A stretch of 64,000 nt of DNA. Origin: Neurospora crassa OR74A (taxonomy: Eukaryota; Ascomycota; Sordariomycetes; Sordariales; Sordariaceae). The stretch covers positions 7,605,917 through 7,669,916 of the forward strand of contig NC_026501.1 of NCBI RefSeq assembly GCF_000182925.2, given 5' to 3'. Of this stretch, positions 1 through 13,600 are shown piece after piece. Made by a program: the position numbers and the translations under genes. The notes under the pieces were generated by a model. It was not told the origin of the DNA, made no database searches, and saw nothing but the letters and a program-made list of their open reading frames with translations. Each line of letters starts with the position of its first letter. Within the stretch, counting starts at the first letter, position 1.

Positions 1-1443
1 TGATCGTTGGGTTGCAATTGCGCAGTGTCTTGGCCAATCTCCATAGAGTTTCGTCTGGTGTGGGAGTAAGCACCCTGACCAAGGCCTTTCTCCCCTTTCA
101 CAGAACAAGGCCCCATAAACCGCACACTCTGCCTCCGGTGAAGATCTTGGCTGGTTTCCCGTCCGTGATGGGGAATGCAACTTGCTTCAGGCTTAGTGCC
201 GCTCCGAGCTGCTTGTGTCCGACGTGGAGAGGTATCGGGTGTTGGCGGAAACAGTGACATGTCTGCCTTGGCACTCCGATCTTGAGCTCGAGCGTATGCC
301 TGACATGCAGCAACCTGGGCGTCTCGTTGAGCGACGGCTGGATCGAGATGTTCGAGATGGACTCCGTGTGTTGCTGACAAAGTTGATTTGCGGCGTCTGA
401 GATCCGACTTGGACTTGACGCTCTGTCGACGTAGCATCGGACCTGACTGACGGGGGGCAGCAGCCCTTTTTTTTAGACGTAAAGAAGGGTAAGGGGAAGA
501 GTAATTATAAGAGCCGTCAATGATTGCGAATTGGCAAGCGATAGCCTCGTGATTGATCCGCCGTAAAGCTGTGCATCTAACCCTATTTCAGGCGAAATGA
601 GGTCTTTTGGATCGGCGACACCGACAAGAGCTTTGATGGAGCAACTTGGCACGTCAGCGAAATCCAAAAGAGATGAGGGAAAAGCCCGACGAGTTCTTGA
701 AGGGAAATCATTTTTGGTAGTTCTTTCGTGTGCAATAACGAAGGATATGGGCAATTGCCAGAAGAGATGTCGGGAAGTCATAATGACCGAGGTCGGAACC
801 GAGTCTGGCGTTGAAGATCCTTGAATTTCGAGGAAGGTGCACCGCTGCGATTTCTATCAAGCAATAGGTGGTTACTGATTAGAGCTTGTGGAAAGTGCGA
901 ATTGGGTTTATACCTACCTTGCTGAATTATGATTCCAGAGAAAGAACGAGCCTGTAAGTTGCAGATTCCGTTGAGATGAGCTACATCTAGGGTCGATGTC
1001 GGTGGAGTGCACAAAGATGCTCAAGATAGAACACCGGGATACGTCGGTACCTTGGATCGTCTCAGGGGTTCAAGAGCCGAACCGAGGTCAATACAGATAC
1101 GCGAAAGCGCCATGGCTGGTACCCATCAAACCAATTGGATAAATGGCGAGCAATGAGAAGGGAGAAGAATCATTGTACCAAAGGCAAACAACCCTGTGTG
1201 TTTCTCATGATGGATAGATAGTACCTGATTACGTACGAAAATGCAAACCTTCCCAAACACATCAGTGACCCATATTCTGCATACTGTACATGAAAACTCC
1301 CGGGGCTGTCCCACGCCCATCCGAAACCTATCCCAAAACCCAGAGCAGTGCCTGTCCCAACCTAATACCAAAGGGGGCGTCTGAAAACCCCAGTCATAGT
1401 CATTGCGCTAAAGATGACACGCTACTAAACAGTCTTCATCACT
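1..1443. other. Left-edge intergenic region, no gene supported
   Basis: This stretch holds only short open frames on both strands, most opening at TTG or GTG rather than ATG, and none continues through plausible splice sites into a longer protein. The part next to 1444 is the expected 3' untranslated region of the minus-strand protease. I see no tRNA-like box pair, no repeat array and no transposon end. Confidence 0.6.
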
Positions 1444-3107
1444 TTAGTGAGCGATCTCCTCGAGGAACTCCTTGAGCTCCTCCTCAACCATGTCGTGGAT
1501 CTTCTCCGAGAGCTTCTCAGCCTTGTCGGAGAGCGAAGAGACGCCCTTGACGACCTTGCCGGAGATGACCTCGTAGTCGTGCTCAATAGCCTTCTCAAGC
1601 TCAGAGACGGAAGAGATCTTGTCAGACTGGGCCTTGGGGGTGGCCTTGTAGCTGCCAGCATCGACAATGGCAGAGTAGTTGCTGCAACCACCACCGTTCC
1701 AGGCGAGGAGGTTGGGGGTGTCACGGGGCATGTCGCTGAGGGCACCAACAGTGGCAATCTTGAGAAGGTTGGCCTTCATCTTCTCGGGGGAGATGGTAGC
1801 GAGAGAGTACTCAGAGTCGCTGGAAGGCTGGAGAGAAAGGTAGTAGGCGAGAAGGCCGCAAATGTGGGGAGAGGCCATGGAAGTGCCAGAAATGGTGTTG
1901 GTGGCATACTTGCTGCCGATCCAGGTGGAGAGAATGCTGAGACCAGGAGCGAAGATGTCAGTGCACTTGCCATAGTTGGAGAAGTAGGCACGGCTGTCAT
2001 CAATGGCGCTGGCACCGACGGTAACGGCCTTGGCGGCAGCAGCAGGAGAGTAGTTGCAAGCATCGGCGTTGTCGTTGCCAGCAGCGACGGCGAAGTGAAT
2101 GCCGACAGAGACAGCAGCGTTGACAGTGTCATCAAGAGCCTGGGTCTTGCCACCACCAAGGGACATGTTGGCGACGGAGCCCTTGAAACCCTTGCGCTTG
2201 CCGTCCTTGGCAGCCTTGACCTGCTCGAGATGGGACTTGGCAGCCCACTCAACACCGGCAACGACATCAGCCATGGTACCAGAGCCGTTAGAGCGGAGGA
2301 CCTTGACGGCATAGACGCTGGCCTTCTTGGCAACACCATACTTCTTTCCAGCGATGGTACCAGAGCAGTGAGTACCATGACCATTTCCGTCCACGTCAGC
2401 GTCGCCGTTGGGGATGGTCTTGCCCCACTTGGCACGGCCTTCGAAGTCAACGTGTTCGACGTTGGTACCGGTGTCGATGACATAGGCATCAACACCCTCG
2501 CCACCCTCAGCGGCATAGAGGTACTTGTTGAAGGTAGCGAAGCTCAGGGTATCACGATGCGAGATACGAGCCAAGCCCCAGGGAGCGGACTTCTCGATGT
2601 CGCTGTCGCACTTGCCCTCGGAATCAACATCTTCCGAGACGCTCATGGTGTGGACGATGCTATCACGCTCGATGTACTCGACCTGTTTGGGAAAGCAAGT
2701 CAGTAAGATTTCACAGCTGCTGATGGTGGTGGCGTGGTGTAACTTACATCGGGGTGCCTGCGGACAGCCTCAATGGTGTCCTCGTCGAAGTGGCCCGAGT
2801 AGCCCATGAAGTCCTGGCCGATCTTGTATGTGTGCTTGAGCCCGCGGAAGACGTCGTCGACCATGGGGATCTGGCTACGCTTCTTCAGATCCATGCGGGA
2901 GGAGTGGATCTTCTGGATCCATGTGTGATGGTCCGAGATCTTGTCGTCGGTGACGTGCTTCTTGAACTTGATGATGTACGAGTTGGGAACGACCTCGGCG
3001 TTGGAGGACGAAAGAATGGGTGCAGCATCGCCATGGATCGACTCATGGCTGACTGCTGGGGCCGCCGCAGCACAGGCTGCTAGCGATAGAGCGAGAAGGC
3101 CTCTCAT
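1444..3107 (-). CDS. prb1: Vacuolar subtilisin-like serine protease (cerevisin/proteinase B type, S8)
   Basis: Two exons, 3107-2748 and 2682-1444, flank a 65-bp intron (GTAAGT...ACAG) in phase 0 and give 532 residues. The order is signal peptide (about 1-17), inhibitor I9 propeptide (about 40-130, PNSYIIKFKKH near its start), then the S8 catalytic domain. The catalytic triad is visible as Asp190 (VIDTGTN), His222 (GNGHGTHCSGT) and Ser388 (SGTSMASPH), with the oxyanion Asn323 in AAGNDNAD. The C-terminal ~85 residues are a charged, probably helical tail, as in fungal vacuolar homologues. Family members are processed and act in the vacuole in general proteolysis, starvation and autophagic turnover. 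The start is the only ATG that supplies the signal peptide. The prb1/pspA-type assignment rests on family recognition; an extracellular role is less likely because of the long acidic tail. Confidence 0.93.
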
Positions 3108-6100
3108 GTTGTGTGTTTCTGATTACCGATACCAACGAAAGGAACGGCGTGAAGTCGGTTGAGCCTACGACCTCAAAGAAGGATGCAAAATGGATGTGGG
3201 TGAATAGAAGAATCAACCGACAACGGCAGATGATGATGAGGATGATGAGGATGATGGAAGAAGGGATGGGGAGGGCAGACAGGCGGATGAAGGGGAAAGA
3301 AGAAGGGAAGACGAGCTCGGCGAGGAAGCACGGGAAGGACGTCCCTGATAAAGACGGGAAACAGGACGGATGCGTAAGCGTGCATCGGCCTGGTGCTGGT
3401 GGGTGCTGTTGCCTGTGCCTCAGGGAACCTCCTGTCTGCCCGCAGGCACTCACCCCCAAGGCCCTGGGGACGGCCATCCCTAACCTGAATGGGACTAGCC
3501 AAAGGCGGAGCGGCCAATGGCGTGGGCCCGCACATGCTCCACAGGGGGCGACAGGCCTGCATCCGACCGATAAGAGCGGTCACGTCGCGGCTTATCAGTC
3601 AATCACCGTCCCTCTCAATCCGAACAGTACGGCAGCCCCGGTCAATCTAGAGGTACACTACTAGTACTTTGCCTTTCGTCGAACTTGGGAACGACAGCCA
3701 CCTAGCAAGACATGCAAGGAGATTCAGACCTCCCGCATTGGCTTGGACACGTCAACGATCGAACGCTTCGAGAAGAGGACTAAAAACCATGGCCAACAGC
3801 CAAGCAAAGGTCGCCGCATTCCCAGTACAACGGATGAGGAGGATGGCTCCATGGCAAGTAGTGGTTTTGCAGGTAGGAGGAGTATGGCACCTCTACGGGT
3901 CTGGATGAGGTGACAACAAACTAAGTGAACGGAGCGGGTTCCCACCTGTCGTACGCACTGCACTGCTACGCTAGCTTATCCTATACAGTACCTATCTCGA
4001 TATGGACATGTTATATCGCTGATCCATCTTCACCATGAGCCATCCATCTGGCCATCCAACAACCTGCAACGCTTCCCCGGCAAGGCTGCCACCCTGATCG
4101 TCAATCGCCAACCATACCTGTGATCACGTCCTGTCGTATCGGTTTGAGAGAGTTGGGGGTCATCATATTGGGTTGGTTGATCTCGCGAAGCTATATTGAG
4201 CTTCGGAGCTTTGAACTTGGAGGGCCCGAGGCTGCGAGTAACCGCAACCGTACCATGACAGGTGAGACACTGATTCCACCTCGATACTCAACCCACACTA
4301 CTAGGCATGCCTGTCGAGCGAATTCATACTGTGCACATGGTACCTTGATCCGTGAGTGCAGGCGAGGCAGGCTAGCGAGAGAGATGGCCCCTCAAAGTAG
4401 ACGTCTACAACCTAGCTCTTTCGCTCAGGACGCCTCGCTTCATCAGTTTCGACTCGCTAATAAGCAGGTCACCGACTGATCCCAATGATTGGTCTTTTGG
4501 CAAGCGATCCAACACTGTCCTTACGAATCCAGTCCAGCTTGCCAGCATGCCAAGTGGAAGCCAGGGGCGGGGGATCTCCGCACCGGAACTGGAGTTCAAG
4601 TGGTCATCTGGCATTCGGCACGTGCCAGGTTGTAGGAGGAGGCCCCCTTGTCCCCCACACAATCAACACAGCACGGAGCCCTTCTGACTCAGTTGATGCT
4701 GAGCACCAGACCGGAGGTGACAGCGGTCATATCTCACTGTGTTGCACCAGAAGATGGAGTTTGGCTCGAGTGGCTCACGCCTTTGATGGCTTTATCAATG
4801 CATCCAATTCAGGTGCAGCAAGGACGACGGCGATAAACCGAGTTCTTGGACAATGCCATCCTGTTGACTCCCGCTGTGTTGGGAGTGGTCAGGCTCCACG
4901 GCCAATGGACCCTTGCGGCCTCGGAGAAGCTTAGACTTAGCCCGTTGAAGCCGGAACCTTGATGGCTCTGGGGACTCGACAACGATTACATCATAGCGCT
5001 ATCTGTCAGCAGATAACCCTCCAGGGCCTGGAAACACCGCTTTTCAAGTTGCCTTTTGCGTGCTCCCCTCTGGTTCCCTCGATAGCGGAAGCGGTGAGGT
5101 ATGGGACGAGCGAATGGAGATGTCAGCCCCGTACTTGTCGCGTTAGCCCAGGACCTGAACGCGAGTGGTGCGTTGGATGTGGACAATGAACGGCGCATGA
5201 GAACGCAAGGCACGACGAGGCAAGCAGCGTGTCGCGTAAGTGGAGGCTGGGGCCGACCAGGGTTCGTTATCGGTTTCGGCTTTTATCAGCTACCAATCAG
5301 TATCCCGGAAGGGGTGATGTAATGGTCGTTTGAGCAACAGACACGACTACCTCGCTCAGTGTCTTGGAAGTTGGAAGAGCTGCACGTTGAACCATTGTTG
5401 GCAAATGTTTCAGAGAGCTGTTTCTTGTTATAAATGGCTGCTTCAGTACGCTATAAAGTGAACGTGAGATTTTGCTCGGTTTTCAGGCTTCTTGATGACA
5501 ATGACAGTTGTCAGTGTTGACTCGAGACGCCGGAGCTTATTACACTAGAACTAACTGTGGGAATCCTACCCAGAAAGCGGTCAGCCCTTTTTAGCTTTCG
5601 GATGCGCTGGCGATTTCACCATATCAAGCGGTCAATAACGAAACTCACGTGCATGCTGTTGATACGCCTTGCCAATGAAATACAAAAGAGTCATCGGCAG
5701 CCTACCGTATTGTTTCGAAGTTGGAAGTCGTCCAAACAGAAAAAGGCCAGTGTCTCGAAGGTCGACCTACACCTACATAAGAGATACAAACAAACAAGTC
5801 TGATCTGGAAAGTGAAGACGCTGTGCAGACTGTACATAAGAACGGAAGCCTCAAGCCACTTTGCCATTTATAGCTAGCACCCACAACAGCCAAAGAGACG
5901 TGTTACGAATCGACTAAGCATTGTAGGTGCGCGACAGTGGTTTCCTATGCCTTGAGGTTATTGTCGTTGTGGTTATCGTGAACATCATTTCGGTCGAAAA
6001 CCCTCGTTTACTGAGTGCAAGGACCTCTCACCGAAGCGGCATGCAACAGAATAAGACCAGCTACTTAGAGGTAGGTACTTGCCTCCTCTTACCTTCCAGA

Positions 6101-7628
6101 TTATAAAGGGAGGGCGCCGAAATTTTGGGAGAGTATGGACCAAGCACATTGCAAGTTTTCGAGAAACCACTTTGTCATGATGAGCGTCGAACTTTGGCTT
6201 ATCCACTTTATGCAATAGGATATCAACGCCTTTGTACATGTGTTGCAACTACGATGCCACGAGATCGGCGTCAGCGAAACCTGCGATATGGAAATCTCGC
6301 CATCAAAAAGGAAGTATCATGTTGTTCGGTGCAAGTCGGTCCAACCTCATCGGCATCGTCAGGATATTGAAGCCAGTTCCGAGTTCACTTATCACAAATT
6401 GAAGATGCATGAAAATATCAACGAGAAGAGTCAGAAACAGTCAGTTGCTGGAGCTCAAGGTATCATTCATGAGCTGCCTCCCGTACCTGAAATGCCTAGT
6501 ATATAATGTCAAAATCCACATTCAGTTGAAGTGGAAGCACGGACATTTGCGGTTCTGCCCCGTAATCGAGTCCACCAAGCGCTGTTAAACGAACATGGAA
6601 GCTTGGTAAGTATCATCCGAACCCAAATTGCTCACGTCCGGGTCCAGATTTGGCGGAGTTCAAATCTCGCGAGAAATGACAAGTCCAAATACAGGCAATT
6701 TGTTGCGCAACGATTGAAGTCAAGCGAAGTGTGAGTTAGGTCCCCTGAAATCCGTATTAGGCAGGCACCGCCACAAGTGGGCTACCCGGGCTACAAGTAC
6801 GCCTCTTGCTTCCAGCCAGGCAACCTGAGGGGAGCCGCCGTCCGTCTCGCGCTCTTGCCGGCAGAAGGCTACCTACGCTATCCATATCCACTATAGTTGT
6901 ACAGTTAGGTTACCTAGGGTAGAGGTATAGACCACTGGGCCACTGGACCGCACCAACATTACAGGGGCTCGCTGGCTCCTGTCATCGGAAGTAGAGGTAG
7001 ATGGAAGCCGCAATGGAACCTAACCGTCCACTTGCCTGGGTAGCTCGAGGCTGAACACGAGAAGACGGGAGCTTCAATCTTATTTGCACGACCCGCACCT
7101 TAGATGTCTCTACCTAGGGACGCGTGGTGGGCATCACAGAAACCACACGCAGCCAAGGACAACAGACCGGCAATTCTATCTTCTTGTGATACTATATTCC
7201 AACCAGTCTTTCCATTCTGTTTCTGTTCTTTCCTCTTGATGCCCCAATCCGGCCACCCCGTCTTTGCCATACAACCAAGACGACAACACACAATTGCAGC
7301 CGTCCATCTTATGAACTGCTTGAAACCAAAAGACACCTAGGTACGGAGGCTGGACCCCCTGGCTACAGTCGCTTGGCACGCGGTGGATGCTTTTTCGATC
7401 TGCATCCCGGCTACGTTAGGCATTGAGCTGGGGATGGTGCTGTGAGGGCTCTCCTCAGACCATTTTCGAGATTGCCCCGTTGTCTTCCCATGAAGGCCGT
7501 CCTGGACATACCCCTAGACCCGCGCTGGGTGCTAGGGACTTTGCAACGTCGACCTACTTAGGCATTTGATACATGATTATTCAAACACACATTCGTCGCC
7601 GAACCACGACTCTACTATAGACTACACG
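3108..7628. other. 4.5-kb intergenic region between divergent protease and BEACH genes
   Basis: The left part is the protease promoter and leader; on the minus strand it is C/T-rich and includes a GAT/GAG trinucleotide tract at about 3228-3256. The right part from about 7190 is C/T-rich on the plus strand and looks like the BEACH-gene leader. The longest ATG-initiated frame in between (4485-4934, 149 codons) has unremarkable composition and no splice support, so I do not call a gene. The extent of the non-coding sequence suits divergent promoters plus leaders. Confidence 0.5.
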
Positions 7629-10600
7629 ATGCTCGCCGTGCGATCACGGCAATACCGGTCGTCGACCTCGGCTTCGGCGGCCCAGACCTCCAAGGCGGCC
7701 GAAGTCCTCCAGAGCCTCCTCGACCGTCTTGTAGCTACGACGAACGCGCCGGGAGCCAACGGTTATCCCGACATAGACGAGCTGATAGACCATATAAGAA
7801 GGATACACCAACATATAGCAGCAGCGCGACCTCCCTCCCCACCACAAGACGACTTCCGCCATCTGCACGGCTTCCAGACCCTTCTCGATGTCCTGCGATC
7901 ATTCTCGGGCTTCTATAACCCGCAAAAGCGCACCGAATCCGAGCGAGTTGGCTTGTTCGACTTGCTACATGTCATCCTGGCCACCATATCGGCCCTCTTC
8001 CGAGGACACCCCGGCAATAGACGCTATTTCCAGGACAGGGTTGAAGGTGGAGGTTGGGAGGCCCTGGAGCAGATAATTGCCAGCATTGGGGTCGGAGGAG
8101 GCGACTCGGATCTCTGGACAAACTGCCAGCTATTTGGAAAGCTGCTTTCTTTTTCCCTCGATGATCAACGTCTCGACGAGCTGTGCCGCTCCGTTGCCGA
8201 AGAAGGAAAAGCACTCGAACAGAAGCCGACCGAGCTCGAATCAAATAAACAGGATGAAGCACAGGGACAAAAAGAAGAGGTGGAACTACAACCCACAGAG
8301 GCTGAGCGCTGGGTCATTATTCAGGAGAGGTTGAAAGCCATTATTGGGTCGACAACTGTTATTCAGAATCCAGAGATTATCCGGACGATTGTGGGATTTT
8401 GGGAGTCCATTCCGAGAGCTGAGGGTGCTGCGGCCAGCCATGCTTCCATGATAGTGCTGACAGCCTTGTCATGCGTCGCCTCTGTGTCGTTTTACAACTT
8501 AACAGCCATTCATGGAACTGGCATATTGTCCCGGCTTTTGCGCGTGCTCTTTTCCGAGAACAGCCTGCTTGCAGAGGCAGAGCAGAAAGACGCTGCATGG
8601 CTTTGCAGGAAGCTGATATCGCTTGGGATTGACGAGCTCGCAGATGCCCAGTTCTTGCTCTCTCGCCAGGACGCTGTCATGTCCGAGTTTTGCCTGGACA
8701 TGTCGGAAAAGCACAATGGTCCTCCGTTTGTGCAGTTTGACCTCTCACTCCATGGCCATGCCTCTATCGAGCTACCTAGTCTCGGCAGAACCTTCCCGCC
8801 ACAATCAGCGCCTGGATATACATTTACTGCTTGGGTCCGTGTTGACAGGTTCGACCCCAAGTCTCATACAACGCTTTTCGGGGTCTTCGACTCTACCCAA
8901 ACATGTTTCCTCTTGGCGTACCTAGAAAAAGATACAAAGAACTTCATCCTTCAGACGTCAGTAACGTCTTCAAGACCCAGTGTCAGGTTCAAGTCGGTTG
9001 TCTTCAAACCAAATCGGTGGTATCACATTGCCATCGTTCACCGGAAGCCCAAAACTTTGATGACGAGCAAAGCGAGTCTTTTTGTAAATGGAGAGTTCGC
9101 CGAACAGATACGCTCATCGTACCCGAGCACACCTCCACTTTCCAACGCCAGTACCGACAGCTTCGCATCTTTCACGTCTAATGCCAACAAAACGAATCCT
9201 GTGCAGGCCTTCTTGGGCACTCCTCGGGACTTGGCCACTCAAGTCGGCCCGGGGCTTGTACACTCAAAGTGGTCACTTGCTTCTGCCCACTTGTTCGAAG
9301 ATGTCATGAGTGATGATCTCTTAGCTGTGCACTACCGACTGGGACCTCGTTACCAAGGTAACTTTCAGGATTGTCTTGGTAGCTTCCAGACTTATGAGGC
9401 CTCGGCTGCTTTGGGTCTGCGAAATGAAATCTTCCATCCCGGCAAAGATGAGGTGTCGGACATCCTGAGAGCTATCAGGGACAAGGCTGGAACTATCGTT
9501 CCGGAGCATAAGGTGCTGCTGAGTATACTTCCACGAGCTGTGTTCCGATCCGATGGAAAGTTCATGGAATCAACGCTGTTCCGATCTCTTTCTCGGCACT
9601 CCGTCACCAACTTGTTGCACTCAACCACTAAAAATGGGACTCCTGTTGCGATAAACGGAGCCGTGTCCTGCATTAATGACGCGTTGATAAGAGCCAATGG
9701 TTCTGGAGTTCTTACCGGCGACCCGGTCCTTGCTACTCCCTACAACTTCGACGACAATCTTTGGCGCTTGGCCGGCTTCACACCCGTTGCTCTCAAGATT
9801 GTTGAGCGGACCACCACAGGTGATGACCTCGTGCGTGCCGTTGAGATAATGCTCCACTGCATCACCCATAGCTGGAGAAACAGCGAGGCAATGGAACGAG
9901 ACAATGGCTATGCCATCCTGAGCATGTTGCTACGTGCCAAACTGGGATATGGCGTCTCTGTTTCTGACAATCCTTCATGGAGGCTCTCACTGAGCCCCGA
10001 TGAGAAGACCAGGCTCACCTTTCAGTTGCTGAGCCTTGTGCTAAGTTTTGTTGGCTATAATCACGCTGACCCCATTGAGTCGTTTATCGTGAACCCTCTT
10101 GCCTATCGCATCCTTTTGATCGACCCCGACTTCTGGCGCAAATCTGCACCCATGATACAGGAGCTATACTACAAGCAGTTTGTTACGTTTGCGGTAAACA
10201 GCAAGCACCACCAATTCAATAGTCGTAGACTTCTACGCATGCGTACGTTGTGGCCTTCCATCCTTTGGAGAAATGATCTTGTGGAACTCACTACCCTCGA
10301 TACAGGTATCATCAAGCGGCTGTTAGACGCTTTGAAGACGGAAACCATCTCCGAAGACATTTTACCACACTTCCTGACCTCATTCGAGGCCCTGATAAGG
10401 TGTAGTTATAGTGCCGAAGTTTATCGCTCTCTTGCTCTTTTCATCACCTATACCTTCCATACTCCTGCAAATTCATTGCCGCGAACACCAAGAGCCCTGT
10501 CTTCAGCTAGTCGATCAGTCACCCCCGGCCCCGGCCCTTATACCGCCAAGCGACCTTCTCTCGAATATAGCGGGCCGTCTTCCAGCAATGGCTCGAGGAT

Positions 10601-13600
10601 GCTTACACGAAAGCAGCTCGGCGTGAAGATGCTGGAAATGTACACTAGGATCCTCTGCGAAAAGAACAACTCGGTGGACATAAGCAGGTTTGCCAAGACG
10701 GTGACCAACAAGGTGATTGATATCAAGGGCTCAGAAAAGGAGTTCGTGCTGACGTCGAGCCAGTGGTTACTCTACCTGCTCGCTGAAAACGACCCCGAAA
10801 TTGTCGTCTATGGATGCAAGATCCTCGCTCGCCTGCTTGTCACCCAACCCACCAGCTACACAGCCAAGTTCGCTTCCAAGACCGGTGGCTTTTGGATCAT
10901 GGCACATCGGTTAAAACACTGGTGGGACATTCCCACTCTTTGGGCCATCCTCTTTAGTATCCTCTTTGGATACGATGTCGCCCAAATCGACTTTGACAAG
11001 TCGTTCGACTTCTTCAGCCTCTTGGAAATCTTTGGAGACAGCAAAGTAGTATACCCAGACGTGCTTCCGGTTATGACTGCCATGCTGCAGCACGGCCTTA
11101 GGGATGTTCTTAGGTATCAGGATGATCCGGACTCACCAGCAGCCGAACACAGCGGGGCCACTACGTCTGGGGGCAATCTAGCTGCGGTTCATACGAGACC
11201 TAGAGCTAGATCTATGGAGTTGGGCCAGGCCCTTGAATCCAGAAGTAAGCTTGATCCAGCTTTTTCTTCCTCCATTGTCGCGACTAACGAAAGATTTCCA
11301 GGAGCCCCCATGCCCGATAAAGAAAGAGTCGTCAATCACGCGAGCATTTTGCAAACGGTTGTCCGTTTCATGGCAGATATGTACAACCGATCCGAGAGCT
11401 TTCGTGATTTCGCGTTGGCATCAGACTATGTTCGGCTACTTCTATCTGCTTTGTATCCCATTGTCGTCAGTGCTGACCCAGTCTCTCCCGAAACTGAACT
11501 TGGATCTAAGGACTCCTCGCTCAATTTCGACGGAATCGATGTGATTATTCGGCCAGTGGTCAGGTCATCATCATCAGCAACTCCGATCGTGCGAACGACC
11601 AATACTGCCGTGGCTGAGCAGCCAAACTCTTCAACGGGGCAAAGTCGCGGTACACCTTTGCGCAGGCCCTCGTCTTTCATCCTCGTAGCTCAAGATCAAC
11701 CCATGTCGCCTCCACCTTCCCGTCTCAATCACGTTATGTCCCCGAAGAAGAAGGTTGCCACTCAGCAAGTAAGCAACGTGGTTTTGGAGAGCATCCTGGA
11801 ACTCATCATCAGCGTCTTCAACGACCAGATCTTGTCACGTAAGGACTTTACGGGATTCGGTCTTTTCCTCAAGGTTCCGCCGGGCTTCCAGGAGCATCAG
11901 GCGTATTTCGAAACCTACATCCTACGCAATGCCATTACGCAACTGAGAAATGCCGTCCAACTAGACCAGAAGGCGCTTCTGGAACCTAGGGTTTTGCAGA
12001 ATATGTCACGCCTCAACATGCACATGGCAGAGGCCATCTTTGAGGGCTGGTTCATCAATGGCGCTGAGACCATGCTTGACTTTACTGGGACACTATTGGA
12101 GTATCTACAGCGGCCAGATGTCTCAAGCACGAAGAGTGTCCGACTTTGCAGTTCTGCAGTCAACACGATCAGAACAACATTCCTCAAGCTTGTCCTACTG
12201 AAGCTGTCCGACATGGATGACCCGCAAACAACTGACCAAGAGGCCACGTCGATCATGGAGAAACTCCTTTACTGGCAAGCCGTCCTCCTTAACTGCTTGT
12301 CTCTGGATGACGACTTTATGAAGCTTCTCTGGTATCAATTTTACAACAAGCTGGTCGACACCCGTGAACCAATCCGTCTCATGGCAGCAATGCTGTGGCG
12401 GATAATGCTTGTTCAGAAGCCCGAGGAGTCATCGATGCTATTTCGTCAGTTCATGACCCCTGATCAACAGCCACTAGCCAAGGGTTTCAGAAGGCTCACC
12501 CAGCTGGATGATGTATCATTTCTGGAGTGGGTGGACAGTTATCGGTCATCCCTCGATATCTTGTTCTTCGGCGGCATGTCCAAGGCATGGGAGGACTATG
12601 TGCGTGCCGAGAACCAGCGCACGGCAGACACCGCTCGGTCGCGGATGAGGAACCGCAAAGATAAGCTCAGGCAATGGCACACCGAAGCCATGGAGCGTGA
12701 TAGCATCTTGCTTCGGCATGAGATGAGCAATAACGCGTGGATGAAGAGCATCTACTTTACTGAACATTTTAAACACCAGAGGCTCCAGCAAGATCAGCAG
12801 GATGATAATGCCTTTTTGGCTTCATCCTTTGCAAAGATGGAGCGCGAGCTGTACCGGCCTGGTGCGGTGTTTGCCAAGGAGCAGAAAATCAAATGGAAGC
12901 TTGATCGTACGGAGGGTCGGAATCGCATGCGTCTCCGCCTGCTCCCCGATTATGCTGCACAGCAACAACCGGATTATCAACCGAGGGGAAATGCCGGTAG
13001 CGGCGCTCCAGCTTCAAGTCTAGCTGCGGGTGACAGCTCGTCGTCTGGCCGTAGGAGCCGCGCGCCTTCATCCGTTGCCCAGCCGCAGAGCAAAGCCGGA
13101 GCCGAGCCCTCAAGTGACTCTAACACAAACCTAGCGCCCAAATTTGCGCCAGGCGATTCTGACCAACAAAGCGTTTCACCAGAGGATGACTACGAGCTTG
13201 TGGACGACCCGAACGAGCAGGAAGATGATGCCTTTGAAGACAAGAATCGGAAGGTTATGCGGCGACTACAGCAAGGTGACACAGTGCAGAACGTCTACAA
13301 CATCTCTCGCATCATTGGTTTGGATGCATCCGAGGGTATACTGATTATTGGCAAGGAAGCTTTGTACCTGATGGATAACCTTTTCCAGAGCCCCGATGGA
13401 GAGATCATCAACGTCTGGCAAGCTCCTCCGGAAGAGCGCGACCCTTTCTCTGTTATGATCTCCGGTCAGAGCAATGACCGCAGGCAAGGCCAGAACCGCA
13501 CAGATCAAGAGTCACGCAGCTGGAGATGGCAGGATGTCCTTAGTGTCTCAAAACGTCGCTTCCTCTTCCGCGATGTGGCAATCGAGATATTCTTCACTGA

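Noticed and set aside
1447-2706. 419-codon plus-strand frame opposite the vacuolar protease
   Set aside because: Antisense shadow of a GC-biased coding exon; the minus strand has the catalytic motifs.
3113-3664. 183-codon plus-strand frame in the protease promoter
   Set aside because: Opens at GTG, is Lys/Arg/Met-rich because of the GAT/GAG tract, and overlaps the protease leader.
4485-4934. 149-codon ATG frame between the protease and BEACH genes
   Set aside because: Composition is unremarkable (Ser, Gly, His, Cys spread evenly), no motif and no leader; chance length.
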